Positions 50,904-59,630 of a stretch of DNA of 64,000 nt are shown here, piece by piece. Source of the stretch: Actinomyces graevenitzii C83 (lineage in GTDB: Bacteria > Actinomycetota > Actinomycetes > Actinomycetales > Actinomycetaceae); contig NZ_JH470338.1 in NCBI RefSeq assembly GCF_000239695.1, positions 1,463,401 to 1,527,400 of the forward strand. Direction: 5' to 3'. The notes beneath the pieces are model-generated. The model was not told where the DNA came from and made no database searches. It saw nothing but the letters and a program-made list of their open reading frames with translations. A program made the position numbers and the translations under genes. How positions within the stretch are numbered: position 1 is the stretch's first letter; each line of letters begins with the position of its first letter.

Positions 50904-53453
50904 TCACTTCGCAAAAGTTGCCTGTAGAGCCTTGTTTTGAGACCCTTCTAAATCTGCAGAATCTGCAGATTTAGCTTTCACCCCCACAGGCATGACGGAT
51001 TCGAAATATAACATACAAGCAAAAGCTATCAGTAGACTCAGACTGGTAAATACAGTTAAAAGACCCTGATCATCCAGAGCCAGTTCCATTAATACCAGCA
51101 CTGTCAATGTATCCATCAGTAAGCCATAGCGAGCAGGAACATCTGCACCCTGAGTGTTAGGGCTGAACTTAAACCAAAGCCGAACCACAACTACTATCGC
51201 TAGTAACACTGCCAGAGACAACCAGATCCCATGCTTAGCGTTTAGTACAAATGGGCTTTTAAGAGAGTTAAGTTTCTCATCCGTCAAAGCCCCCGAAAGG
51301 GCCAGTAACACTAAATTTGCTAGCGCAAACCCTGAAGCGACTAGAGCATTTAGCTTTAGATTATGTTTACATAGTTCCAACAAAGGCACTAACAGTGTAA
51401 CTGCCAGTATTATCGAATCAGTCAAATTATCACCCATTGCCGGACTGGCCATACACGCAACTAAAATAGCACCTACAGCTCCTAATACAAGCAAGGAAAC
51501 CCGTAAATCATACTGCTCTTTCAACCAGTCAGCGCAGATAACTACTACAATAATAGTTCCTAGCACACCAAAGCTAAAAGACACATAATTGACTCCGTAA
51601 AAGCGCCCAGAAGCTACTATATCTACACCCAAAGGAGTATTGCGAGTTAAATAACCTCCACTAAACGCATCGCCGAGCCAAAGCAAGGCATTCAATCCAG
51701 CCACAAAAATAAAACTACTAGCATAGTTTAAGAATTTACGGCAAACCTGTTCGATTAAACAAACCAGCAACAAGCCTACGATTATTGCAAGTGCAGCACT
51801 AGTTAATATCTGCAATTTAGTTAGATCATCATAATCCAGATAATCATTTCGGCCATAGAAATTTTCATCTCCATACGCATAGGATAAATACCACGGGAGA
51901 CTATTGGCAGCCAAATAACCAATCGGCAAACAGCCAGCAAACAAACAAAGCTGCCGAAACCGAGTAAAATATTGACTGTAGTCATGCGGATTTACCCGGT
52001 GGAAAAATTTTAAGTCACACTCAAATCCCCGATACCATATTCGCACAATAAGTAGTGAGAATATGAACATAAGTAAAGTGTTATAGACACCCACCTTACC
52101 CGAAGCTATCATGTGTTGATTTTGGGCAATCAAGAAGCTGATTAAGTTTCCGTGATCTACCCGATAACTAGGGATAGTTTCTACGTTATTCTCTGTACCT
52201 GAATCGTCTTTCAACTCTACATAATTTTTAGCAAGCAGCGCCTTATCAACCCGTTCAGGAGTCAGCGGCAGAGCCACGCCAGTAGCTCCCGGCAGGGATT
52301 TTGCACCATAGCGAGCCGCAATAGTGGGGGCTATATCAGTTAATTTAATTAGATTATTGGTGCGGGTAGAGGGCACTCGCACATAGCCATTTGTAGAATC
52401 GACATCTTTCGACTCGGGCATTAAAGCCAAGCAGGGTTGCTTATCCTTAAATTCTCCACCATACACAGATCTCAGGTCGACTGCACAACTAAGAGACACC
52501 ACCATAACATCAACACTGTTGTTATAGTAGTTTCGAATTTTAGCTATATCCGTAAATAGCGTCTTTGCATAAGAACTTGATGAACCGGATTGATCACCAT
52601 CAAAATAAGCAATAGTGACATCTGACGTATAGCTACCCAGTGGCTCTGAAATAAAACCCTCAGAGTAATAATACCTTTTACTAAAAGACGGATCCACAGA
52701 CACACTACATCCAGCCGCCTTCAAGCTTTTAACTAGAGGTGAGGCCATAAGTTCACTATAACCATAGTGCCCATTTTGACCATAAATGTTTTTACCTGAA
52801 AATAATGTGCTCGTTAAGTTAGAGTCTAAGGTTTTTGAATTTCTACCTGTGGCCACCAGATTCATCGGAATACCCGGATAGGTCAGTAAATAGCTAACCG
52901 CATCCCCTCTCGGCGATGGGGTATCTCTTACGACAGGCCAGGTCAAGCCATCGGTAACCACTAAAATTAATGGCCTAATCCTAGTAGTTGCCGTGGCGCC
53001 GCAGTTATGAGTGTCTGTAACTCCAGTCGCCATATTTTGCAAAGCTGCCATAGCTCCGCCTTGTTCGCCAACTGCATTGCTGGCTTTTAGGCTGCTTTGG
53101 GCGCCAGGCACGCTGCCTTGCACACCAGCTACAGCACTCATATTGCTTTTGGCACTCACTGCGGCAGTTTCAACAGTCGCAGCGTTAGCCCCACTGGCTA
53201 GCAGTAGGCAGGCAAGTAGTCCCGCAAAGAGTGCCGCCAGCGTTTTTGGCTTTTGGGCCCTCACGACGACGCTCGCCTCCCCTAAGCCGCACGCCTGCCT
53301 CAAGCCTCGCCCCTGTCCTAAGCCGAGCACCCCGCCGTCGTCGCCCCTAAACCAACTCAGCCCCACGCCCCTAAGCAAGTTACCGAACGTAACCTGCAAA
53401 CTGCGCGAACTTCGATGATCCCTGCCGAACATAAAATCCAGCATAACGCCCAT
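50904..53453 (-). CDS. AP-superfamily-like membrane protein, array copy 4
   Basis: 849 aa, first gene of the array. The N-terminus MGVMLDFMFGRD is nearly the same as copy 1. A helix near 75-92 ends LLASGANAATVE; an Ala/Gly/Ser spacer follows. The AP-like domain has RPLILVVTDGLTW, the only copy that keeps the Asp (TDG) of the first metal site, then VDVMVVSLSCAVD and VRVPSTRTNNLIKLTDIAPTIAARYG. About eleven helices follow (GLNALLWLGDAFSGGYLTRNTP). It is the best candidate for an active enzyme of the set. The coding sequence from 51.0 to 52.9 kb is AT-rich. 53 bp from copy 3. Proteins of this build are known to me beside murJ in other actinobacteria; the function is not established. Confidence 0.74.
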   Translation of the reverse strand: MGVMLDFMFGRDHRSSRSLQVTFGNLLRGVGLSWFRGDDGGVLGLGQGRGLRQACGLGEASVVVRAQKPKTLAALFAGLLACLLLASGANAATVETAAVSAKSNMSAVAGVQGSVPGAQSSLKASNAVGEQGGAMAALQNMATGVTDTHNCGATATTRIRPLILVVTDGLTWPVVRDTPSPRGDAVSYLLTYPGIPMNLVATGRNSKTLDSNLTSTLFSGKNIYGQNGHYGYSELMASPLVKSLKAAGCSVSVDPSFSKRYYYSEGFISEPLGSYTSDVTIAYFDGDQSGSSSSYAKTLFTDIAKIRNYYNNSVDVMVVSLSCAVDLRSVYGGEFKDKQPCLALMPESKDVDSTNGYVRVPSTRTNNLIKLTDIAPTIAARYGAKSLPGATGVALPLTPERVDKALLAKNYVELKDDSGTENNVETIPSYRVDHGNLISFLIAQNQHMIASGKVGVYNTLLMFIFSLLIVRIWYRGFECDLKFFHRVNPHDYSQYFTRFRQLCLFAGCLPIGYLAANSLPWYLSYAYGDENFYGRNDYLDYDDLTKLQILTSAALAIIVGLLLVCLIEQVCRKFLNYASSFIFVAGLNALLWLGDAFSGGYLTRNTPLGVDIVASGRFYGVNYVSFSFGVLGTIIVVVICADWLKEQYDLRVSLLVLGAVGAILVACMASPAMGDNLTDSIILAVTLLVPLLELCKHNLKLNALVASGFALANLVLLALSGALTDEKLNSLKSPFVLNAKHGIWLSLAVLLAIVVVVRLWFKFSPNTQGADVPARYGLLMDTLTVLVLMELALDDQGLLTVFTSLSLLIAFACMLYFESVMPVGVKAKSADSADLEGSQNKALQATFAK

Positions 53454-53524
53454 TTAGTGAGCGACTTGACGATTCACTAAAACAAATTGGGCCGGGAACC
53501 TTTAAAAGTCCCCGGCCCAATCGG

Positions 53525-53590
53525 CTCGGTTTGCGCCTACTGCAGCGCCGTCTCGGTTTGCGCTCGTCACGGCGCCGTCTCGGTTTGCGC
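53525..53590. repeat. Three 27-bp tandem repeats
   Basis: CTCGGTTTGCGC recurs at 53525, 53552 and 53579 (exact 27-bp period), with GGCGCCGT before the later two. It lies between array copy 4 and oxyR. Confidence 0.8.
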
Positions 53591-53653
53591 CGGCCGCTCC
53601 AGCCGGCCCGCCACTTCACGCTGACGGTACCGCCCCGGCCACCCAAGCTAGCC

Positions 53654-53704
53654 GGTTGGGGCAGCTACTCGGTTGGGACAGCTGCTCGTTTGGGTTAGCT
53701 ACTC
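53654..53704. repeat. Three 17-bp tandem repeats overlapping oxyR stop
   Basis: GGTTGGGGCAGCTACTC, GGTTGGGACAGCTGCTC and GTTTGGGTTAGCTACTC follow each other with an exact 17-bp period. The last unit contains the oxyR stop codon. Confidence 0.8.
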
Positions 53705-54637
53705 GATCGGGGTGACCACCATGCGGGTTTTATCCACATAGTCGCGCAAACGCTCGGCAATCTCCTCGAAAGATTCCTGATGCACGGTGGAGGGCCGGTG
53801 AATCAGGGCCAGGCGACGGGTGGGAACAGGCTCGGCGAAGCGGGCCACGCTAACGGTCTGCCCTTCGCCTGTGCGCAAAGCCCCCTCGGGCACAACCGCT
53901 ATCCCGCCACCAACTTTGACTAGCCGCAGGGCGGTTGCCATGTCGATGGTGGTTGCGGCCACCTCATTAATGGGGATATTGCATAGCGCCAGGGTTTGGT
54001 CACGCAGGCAGTTGCCGGCCTCCATGAGGATCAGCGGCTGGCGGCTAAGCTCGGCGGGTTTGACGTTGGTGCGCCCAACCCAAGGGTGGGTATCGGGAAC
54101 AGCGATTACCAGGTCTTCATCCCATAGGGGCTCACTGATAAAGCGCTCCATGCTCTCATCCAAGGCCACCAGGCCTAGGTCAATATCTCCGCAGGCGAGT
54201 GCGTCTAGGATGTCCGGGGTGGTCATCTCCCGGAACTCGGAAATTCTGCCAAAATCAGCAGTATTGGCAGCATTAGGTACGCCGCTGGCCACAGATTCAG
54301 CCAGGTAGGGTGCGGCGGTGGGGATGATCCCCAGGCGCACTTGACCGTAACGCTCCTGGCTAATGCGACTGGCGGCCTCAATAAACCCTTCGGCGGCCAG
54401 CACTGCATCACGCGCGAAGGGAAGCAGGTCCTGGCCCAGAGGGGTGATTAGAACCTGTCGCGTGGTGCGCTCTATAAGGGGGCCATCAACGCGCTTTTCC
54501 AACGCAGAGATGGACTGGGACAAGCTGGGCTGGCTCACACCAAGTGCCGCTGCTGCGTCACCGTAGTGTTTGTGATCGCAGAGCGTTACAAAGGCCCTCA
54601 GCTGTGAAAATGAGGGCATTGAAAGTGATGGCATCAC
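53699..54637 (-). CDS. oxyR: OxyR-type LysR-family peroxide regulator
   Basis: 312 aa. The N-terminal winged HTH is FSQLRAFVTLCDHKHYGDAAAALGVSQPSLSQSISALEKRV. The C-terminal sensor has EAGNCLRDQTLALC, matching the OxyR redox pair (Cys210 and Cys219, cf. GHCFRDQ...C). So it should sense hydrogen peroxide by disulfide formation and regulate antioxidant genes. No catalase or peroxidase is adjacent. Start GTG 54637 (or the ATG directly after it) with AAAGGGGG upstream. Confidence 0.9.
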   Translation of the reverse strand: MMPSLSMPSFSQLRAFVTLCDHKHYGDAAAALGVSQPSLSQSISALEKRVDGPLIERTTRQVLITPLGQDLLPFARDAVLAAEGFIEAASRISQERYGQVRLGIIPTAAPYLAESVASGVPNAANTADFGRISEFREMTTPDILDALACGDIDLGLVALDESMERFISEPLWDEDLVIAVPDTHPWVGRTNVKPAELSRQPLILMEAGNCLRDQTLALCNIPINEVAATTIDMATALRLVKVGGGIAVVPEGALRTGEGQTVSVARFAEPVPTRRLALIHRPSTVHQESFEEIAERLRDYVDKTRMVVTPIE

Positions 54638-54827
54638 TAACCCCCTTTGGTAATTTCGGCTAGGCGAACTTTGCCTGGCCGTGGATGTATTTAAGTTTAC
54701 GCTGCATCCCCCCTAAATTTTCTTGAAATATAAGCGGAAAGTGAGGATTTATAAGGGTTTCCTCGCGCTCCGCCCGTGCTTACACTTCAATTATATATGC
54801 GCAGGTGAGCGGCTGTTTAGGAGGTAA

Positions 54828-55094
54828 GTGCCGCTCTGGGCTAAAACTTGCCGGGCTCGACGGCGCCGCACCGGCACGAAAGCACCATTTTACCTAGATA
54901 AACCGCCCTTCATCTGCTGTTTTTGGGCAAATTTTGCACTTAGCTTGCGGCTAATTTTGGTATCTTTTCCGCGTCCTGACGCCGTCGCCTGCCCCTTTTT
55001 GCATCCGCACCACCGCCCGCTCAGGCGTGACCACACACGCAAGCAACACATTCACCCGAACTGCACCAAAAACCACCAAAAGACCCCACTTTAA
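54828..55094 (+). CDS. Questionable small gene (88 aa)
   Basis: GTG start with an ideal Shine-Dalgarno (AGGAGG, 6 nt away), but the protein is Arg/Pro/His/Cys-rich with no recognisable fold and poor codon pattern. The Shine-Dalgarno lies in the loop, and the start codon at the base, of a perfect 7-bp stem (GAGCGGC/GCCGCTC). It could be a leader peptide or a spurious frame. Confidence 0.22.
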   Translation: MPLWAKTCRARRRRTGTKAPFYLDKPPFICCFWANFALSLRLILVSFPRPDAVACPFLHPHHRPLRRDHTRKQHIHPNCTKNHQKTPL

Positions 55095-55161
55095 TGTGGT
55101 CCAGCTATCTATGTGCCCTGCGACACGGTGACCAGTATGTGAGCAGCGGTTCTAGGGTAGG

Positions 55162-55167
55162 TAGAAT
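55162..55167 (+). promoter_or_regulatory. -10 box, leaderless start of serS
   Basis: TAGAAT with 7 nt to ATG 55175. Confidence 0.6.
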
Positions 55168-55174
55168 TTCCAAC

Positions 55175-56452
55175 ATGATCGATCTGCGCGCCTTACGTGA
55201 GAACCCCGAGCCTTTCCGTGCCAGCCAGATTGCCCGTGGCGCGGACGTGTCCCTAGTTGACCGCATCCTTGAAGCCGACGAGCGCCGTCGTTCATCGCTA
55301 AGCGCCTTCGAGACTGCCCGAGCCCAGCAAAAAGAGGTCTCCCGCTCTGTGGGTAAGGCCGCTGCTGAAGAGCGCCCCGCCATCTTGGCCCACGCCAAGG
55401 AGCTAGCCGCCCAGGTTAAGGAGCTGGAGGCACGCTCCAACGAGGCCGCCGTCGAGCTAGACACCCTAGCCCACCAGTTCCAGAACCTGATCGAGGGCGC
55501 CCCCGCCGGCGGTGAAGAGGACTACGTGGTGCTGCGCCACGAGGGCCCCGCCGTGCGTGACTTTGCCGCTGAGGGCTTCGAACCCGCCGACCACCTGGCT
55601 CTAGGTGAAGGCCTGGACATTATCGACGTGCGTCGCGGCGTTAAGGTTTCCGGCTCGCGCTTCTACTTCCTAAAGGGTTGGGGTATGCGCCTGGAGCTGG
55701 CGCTGATGACCGCCGCCCTAGACACCGCCGTCAAGCACGGCTTCACCCCGCTAACCACCCCCACCCTGGTTACCCCCCAGATCATGGGCGGCACCGGTTT
55801 CCTGGGGGCACACAGCGACGAGATTTACTACCTGCCCGCCGATGACCTGTACCTAACCGGCACTTCTGAGGTGGCCCTGGCCGGTTACCACACTGACGAG
55901 ATCCTGGATCTAAGCGCCGGCCCCAAGCGCTACATGGGTTGGTCCACCTGCTACCGCCGCGAAGCTGGCGCTGCCGGTAAGGACACGCGCGGCATTATCC
56001 GCGTCCACCAGTTCAACAAGGCCGAGATGTTCTCCTACTGCCGCCCTGAGGACGCCGCAGATGAGCACCAGCGCCTGCTGGCCATGGAAGAAGAGATGCT
56101 GGCCAAGGTTGAGCTGCCTTACCGCGTGATTGACACCGCCGCCGGCGACCTGGGCTCCTCCGCCGCCCGCAAGTTCGACTGCGAGGCTTGGCTACCCACC
56201 CAGCAGCGCTACATGGAAGTCACCTCCACCTCTAACTGCACCACCTTCCAGGCACGCCGCCTAGGCATCCGCGAGCGCCGCGAGAACGGCACCAGCCCCG
56301 TGGCCACCTTGAACGGCACCTTGGCCACCACTCGTTGGATGGTTGCGATTTTGGAGAACCACCAGCTGCCGGACGGCTCCGTGCGTGTGCCTGAAGGCCT
56401 GCGTCCTTACCTGGGCGGCCTGGAAGTTATTGAGGCTCCCGCCGGCGCATGA
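55175..56452 (+). CDS. serS: Seryl-tRNA synthetase
   Basis: 425 aa class II synthetase. The N-terminal coiled-coil arm (about 27-105: [28 protein letters not shown]) binds the long variable arm of tRNA-Ser. Motif 2 is [28 protein letters not shown]. Motif 3 is [28 protein letters not shown] forms the serine pocket. ATG 55175 ([14 protein letters not shown]) is the usual SerS start and has a TAGAAT box 7 nt upstream; a longer in-frame version from 55094 would add 27 unrelated residues. Overlaps the HAD gene by 4 nt (ATGA). Two tRNA-Ser genes lie 6 kb away. Confidence 0.97.
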   Translation: MIDLRALRENPEPFRASQIARGADVSLVDRILEADERRRSSLSAFETARAQQKEVSRSVGKAAAEERPAILAHAKELAAQVKELEARSNEAAVELDTLAHQFQNLIEGAPAGGEEDYVVLRHEGPAVRDFAAEGFEPADHLALGEGLDIIDVRRGVKVSGSRFYFLKGWGMRLELALMTAALDTAVKHGFTPLTTPTLVTPQIMGGTGFLGAHSDEIYYLPADDLYLTGTSEVALAGYHTDEILDLSAGPKRYMGWSTCYRREAGAAGKDTRGIIRVHQFNKAEMFSYCRPEDAADEHQRLLAMEEEMLAKVELPYRVIDTAAGDLGSSAARKFDCEAWLPTQQRYMEVTSTSNCTTFQARRLGIRERRENGTSPVATLNGTLATTRWMVAILENHQLPDGSVRVPEGLRPYLGGLEVIEAPAGA

Positions 56453-57567
56453 GCAAAATCGCTGCTTCCGGCATGCCTATCACCCCTGAGGGTGAGTTGA
56501 GTGCTGCGGCTGCTGCTGCGCGTGCTAATCCGCTTGACGACGCCGCTTTTGGCGCTGCTGTAGCGGCCATGCGCGCCCAGTTGGAGGCTTGGGCTGGGCG
56601 TGCCGGAGGCTCGACTTCTGCCGCACCTGCGACGACGGCGCCTGCCGGCCCTGCTGCGGCTGCCGGCCCTGCTGCGGCTAGCAGCTCGGCGTCGCCTGCC
56701 AATGCGGGCTCTGCGGCTGGCAGTCATGCCCCAGCTGCGGGCTCTGACCTGCCGCCGCTTGACCGCTCTACCCTGCTAGCTTTGGATATTGACGGCACCA
56801 TTTTGGACATTAACGGTCAGGTGCCCCCGCGTACTCGCGCCGCCGTCGTCGCTGCTGCCCAGGCGGGCGTGCAGGTAGTCCTAGCCACCGGGCGCGGTAT
56901 TGAGGCGGCCTTGCCGGTGGCGGATTTCCTGGGACTAACCCGGGGCTGGATGGTGTGCGCCAATGGGGCGTTGACGGTGCGTCTGGACCCCAAGCTGAAG
57001 GGCACGGCGTCTTTGCCCGGCGGCTACGAGATCACTAATTCGGTTACTTTTGACCCCACCACCGCCATTGGGCGTCTACATCAGGTGCTGCCTGAGGCTA
57101 TTTTCGCGGTGGAAATGCCGGGTCGGGGCTTTTTGACCAGCGCCGACTTCCCGCCTGGGGAGTTGATTGAGAACACCACCACGGTGTCGCTGGAGCAGCT
57201 GTCGAGCCAGCCGGTTAGCCGCGTGATTGTGCGCGCCCCGGGGATGGCGCTGGCTGATTTTGAGGTGGCGGTGCGTAGTGCCGGGCTGCACGCGGTGGAG
57301 TATGCCATTGGTTGGACGGCTTGGCTGGATGTCAACGCCGCCGGGGTGTCTAAGGCCAGTGCGCTGGATGCTTTGGTTTCTGGCTTGGGGGTTAAGCACA
57401 CGGTAGCTATGGGCGACGGCGCCAATGACTTAGAGATGTTGCGTTGGGCTGATCTGTCGGTGGCTATGGGTAGCGCCCCTGCGCGCGTCAAAAACGCCAC
57501 CAGCGTAGTCACCGAGCCGGTGTGGCATGAGGGGGCGGCTATCGTCTTGGCGGCTCTGTCCCGCTAA
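56449..57567 (+). CDS. HAD-superfamily (Cof-like) phosphatase with long N-terminus
   Basis: 372 aa. Residues 1-105 are an Ala/Ser/Gly/Pro-rich extension containing [20 protein letters not shown]. The HAD core begins at [19 protein letters not shown] (motif I DxD), then [10 protein letters not shown] (motif II Thr), a C2-type cap, and [14 protein letters not shown] followed by [16 protein letters not shown] (motif IV). Typical substrates are sugar or cofactor phosphates; unspecified. It begins in ATGA overlap with serS, as is common for Cof-like genes next to serS in actinobacteria. Confidence 0.9.
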   Translation: MSKIAASGMPITPEGELSAAAAAARANPLDDAAFGAAVAAMRAQLEAWAGRAGGSTSAAPATTAPAGPAAAAGPAAASSSASPANAGSAAGSHAPAAGSDLPPLDRSTLLALDIDGTILDINGQVPPRTRAAVVAAAQAGVQVVLATGRGIEAALPVADFLGLTRGWMVCANGALTVRLDPKLKGTASLPGGYEITNSVTFDPTTAIGRLHQVLPEAIFAVEMPGRGFLTSADFPPGELIENTTTVSLEQLSSQPVSRVIVRAPGMALADFEVAVRSAGLHAVEYAIGWTAWLDVNAAGVSKASALDALVSGLGVKHTVAMGDGANDLEMLRWADLSVAMGSAPARVKNATSVVTEPVWHEGAAIVLAALSR

Positions 57568-57579
57568 ACCCGCTTTGAG

Positions 57580-57600
57580 CTGGTTGTAGACTACAACCAG
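57580..57600. promoter_or_regulatory. 21-bp perfect inverted repeat upstream of 57620 gene
   Basis: CTGGTTGTAG-A-CTACAACCAG, 12 bp after the HAD stop and 19 bp before the next ATG. It is operator-like in size (dimeric repressor) or a hairpin sequestering the 5' UTR. Confidence 0.5.
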
Positions 57601-57619
57601 GACTTAGCGAAGGAGCTTT

Positions 57620-58183
57620 ATGCGTGCCGGCACCTATATCAAGTACGTCGCTACTTGCCTCCCCACTGCCCTGATTGGCATCGGCATTTTTCTGGCTATT
57701 TTCCGCGCCAACCCACACCTGGGCCTCTATAGCGGCATTGCCGCGCTGATCGTGTGGGGGCTGACTATGGCGGGCTTGGCGCGAGCCTTGCAGGAAGTGG
57801 GTGGCTTAGTGAAGGTGGGGGACGACGTCGTCGCCAAAGCGGACCAGGCCAAAACCAGCGCCCCAGGCAAAGCCAAGCAACGCCAGGGCGACGCCGCCAA
57901 ACCCGTCCCGCACAAAACCAGCGCCCCGGGCAAAGACAAGGCCGCCCCGGATAAACCCGAAGCGGCCTTGAGCGGCAGTTGGTTTAAACGCCGCGAGCGC
58001 GGTTTCCCACGCTGGATGCCTTACCTATTTGACCTGGTAGCAGCCATTCCGGCGGCGGCAGGGCTGGTAGCGGGGGTGGCTTTCTTTAGCGGACAGAGCG
58101 CTTCCCTGACCACTATGGCGGCCCTGATGCTGACCTGCATCCTGTACGTGTCCTGGCGTCAGCAGGCCTTCAAAACCCTCTAG
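57620..58183 (+). CDS. Hypothetical membrane protein with charged loop repeats
   Basis: 187 aa. Two N-terminal helices (8-28, 34-55), a Lys/Ala/Pro-rich loop with two KTSAPGK units (about 73-115), then two more helices (about 133-155, 160-180). No family recognised; four-helix topology with both ends cytoplasmic. AAGGAG precedes the ATG. A 21-bp palindrome lies just upstream. It converges with codA, 8 bp between the stops. Confidence 0.72.
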   Translation: MRAGTYIKYVATCLPTALIGIGIFLAIFRANPHLGLYSGIAALIVWGLTMAGLARALQEVGGLVKVGDDVVAKADQAKTSAPGKAKQRQGDAAKPVPHKTSAPGKDKAAPDKPEAALSGSWFKRRERGFPRWMPYLFDLVAAIPAAAGLVAGVAFFSGQSASLTTMAALMLTCILYVSWRQQAFKTL

Positions 58184-58191
58184 CGCCAGGG

Positions 58192-59430
58192 CTAGAACTT
58201 CACCTCACGCTGGCTGGGCGTGGCCGAGTAGATCTGCTTGCCGGCGCGCCACGAGCCCAGCACCGGCGCACCAAAGCTGAGCGCGTGGAACCAGTCGGGG
58301 GCGTCAAGCATGATGAAGTTGGCGCTGTTACCCACCTGGATGCCGTAGTCGCTTAGGTGTAGGGTGCGCGCGGCGTTGTGGGTGATGAACTTGTAGGAGT
58401 TGAGAATTTCGCTCCGCGACATCATCTGCGTGGTGTAGAGCCCGTTAAACACCACGTCACGCAGGTTGCCCGTACCCATAGGGTTCCAGGGGTCCTCAAT
58501 GTCGTCTTGACCGAAGGAAACGTTGATACCGGCGTCGGTTAGTTCCTTGACGCGGGTGACGCCTCGACGCTTGGGGTAGGTGTCCATGCGGCCTTGCAGG
58601 TGGGTGTTGACCAGCGGGTTTGACACAAAGTTAAGACCGCTAAGTTTTAGCAGCCGCAGCAGGCGGATGAAGTAAGCATTGTTATAGGAGTGCATGGCGG
58701 TGGTGTGGGAGGCGGTGACGCGCTCACCGATGCCGGCCTCTAGGGCGCGGGTGGCTAGGGTTTCCAGGCCGCGTGAGGCTTCGTCGTCGATTTCGTCGCA
58801 GTGCACGTCCATGAGCAGGTCAAACTCTTGGGCTAGCTCCACCGCATAGTTCAGTGATGACACCGAGTATTCGCGGGTGAATTCAAAGTGCGGGATGGCG
58901 CCAATGCAGTTGACCCCCATTTGGGCGGCGCGGCGCATTAGTTGGCGCCCGTTGGGGAAGGATTCGATGCCTTCTTGCGGGAATGCCACGATCTGCAAGG
59001 TGATGGTGTCGGCGATTTCTTCACGCAGGTCGATTAGGGCGCGCAGGGCGGTTAGTTCGGGGTCGGTGACGTCCACGTGGGTGCGCACGTATTGCACGCC
59101 GAAGCTGGCTTGTTGGCGGATTGCGGCCAGGGCGCGCTCGTGGGCGTCGGCGTAGGTGAGCGATTTTTTGCGTTCGCTCCACACTTCGATGCCTTCAAAT
59201 AGCGTGCCGGACTCGTTGTAGCGCGGCTGCCCGCTGGTTAGCGCCGAGTCTAGGTGCACGTGGGATTCGATGTAGGGCGGTAGTACTAGCCGCCCGCCGC
59301 CGTCGACGATCTGCTCCCCCGCCTGCGCCTCTAGGCCCCCCTCAAGCTGCGCAAACTTGCCGTCTTTGATGCGGATGTCGGTTAGCTGGGGGGCGTTTTC
59401 GATGCGTACGTTTTTAATCAGTAAGTTCAT
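58192..59430 (-). CDS. codA: Cytosine deaminase
   Basis: 412 aa amidohydrolase. It deaminates cytosine to uracil. Metal site: ESHVHLDSALTSG (HxH), the His in LLMDVHCDEIDDEASRG (HCDE with the catalytic Glu), ASHTTAMHSY, and FGQDDIEDPWNPMGTGN (metal Asp). The length and the ending are like E. coli CodA. AAGGGAAG is before the ATG. It is downstream of codB on the same strand (200 bp apart), forming a codBA unit. Confidence 0.95.
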   Translation of the reverse strand: MNLLIKNVRIENAPQLTDIRIKDGKFAQLEGGLEAQAGEQIVDGGGRLVLPPYIESHVHLDSALTSGQPRYNESGTLFEGIEVWSERKKSLTYADAHERALAAIRQQASFGVQYVRTHVDVTDPELTALRALIDLREEIADTITLQIVAFPQEGIESFPNGRQLMRRAAQMGVNCIGAIPHFEFTREYSVSSLNYAVELAQEFDLLMDVHCDEIDDEASRGLETLATRALEAGIGERVTASHTTAMHSYNNAYFIRLLRLLKLSGLNFVSNPLVNTHLQGRMDTYPKRRGVTRVKELTDAGINVSFGQDDIEDPWNPMGTGNLRDVVFNGLYTTQMMSRSEILNSYKFITHNAARTLHLSDYGIQVGNSANFIMLDAPDWFHALSFGAPVLGSWRAGKQIYSATPSQREVKF

Positions 59431-59630
59431 TTTCTTCCCTTTCGCTGGTTTTTAAGGCCGACGACGCCGCCCGGCCTGTGGGGACGACGTCGCCGTTTAG
59501 TTGGGCTCAGCCCCGGCTATAGCGGGCCGGGCCGGCGCCCCAAGCCTGGCCGGCACCCCAAGCCGGAGCGCCGTCTGTAGCTCCGGCTAACTTGCAGCCC
59601 CAGCCGCCGGCTGCGCCGACGCCAGCACAA

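Larger units (their letters stand above)
54638..55174. other. oxyR-serS intergenic region
   Basis: 537 bp. The oxyR-proximal 150 bp are AT-rich and include TATATAT near 54793. GAGCGGC/GCCGCTC flanks an AGGAGG at about 54814-54843. The rest is T/C-rich with no strong coding signal. A T-box leader for serS was looked for and not found. See the candidate small gene at 54828. Confidence 0.4.

Noticed and set aside
42621..53453. Array proteins as defence (abortive infection) system
   Set aside because: No nuclease, NTPase, reverse transcriptase or toxin motif; topology and exported AP-like domain point to the envelope instead.
54780..55170. SRP RNA or T-box leader in the oxyR-serS gap
   Set aside because: No GGAAGG-type SRP loop and no T-box (AGGGTGGNACCGCG) sequence is present.
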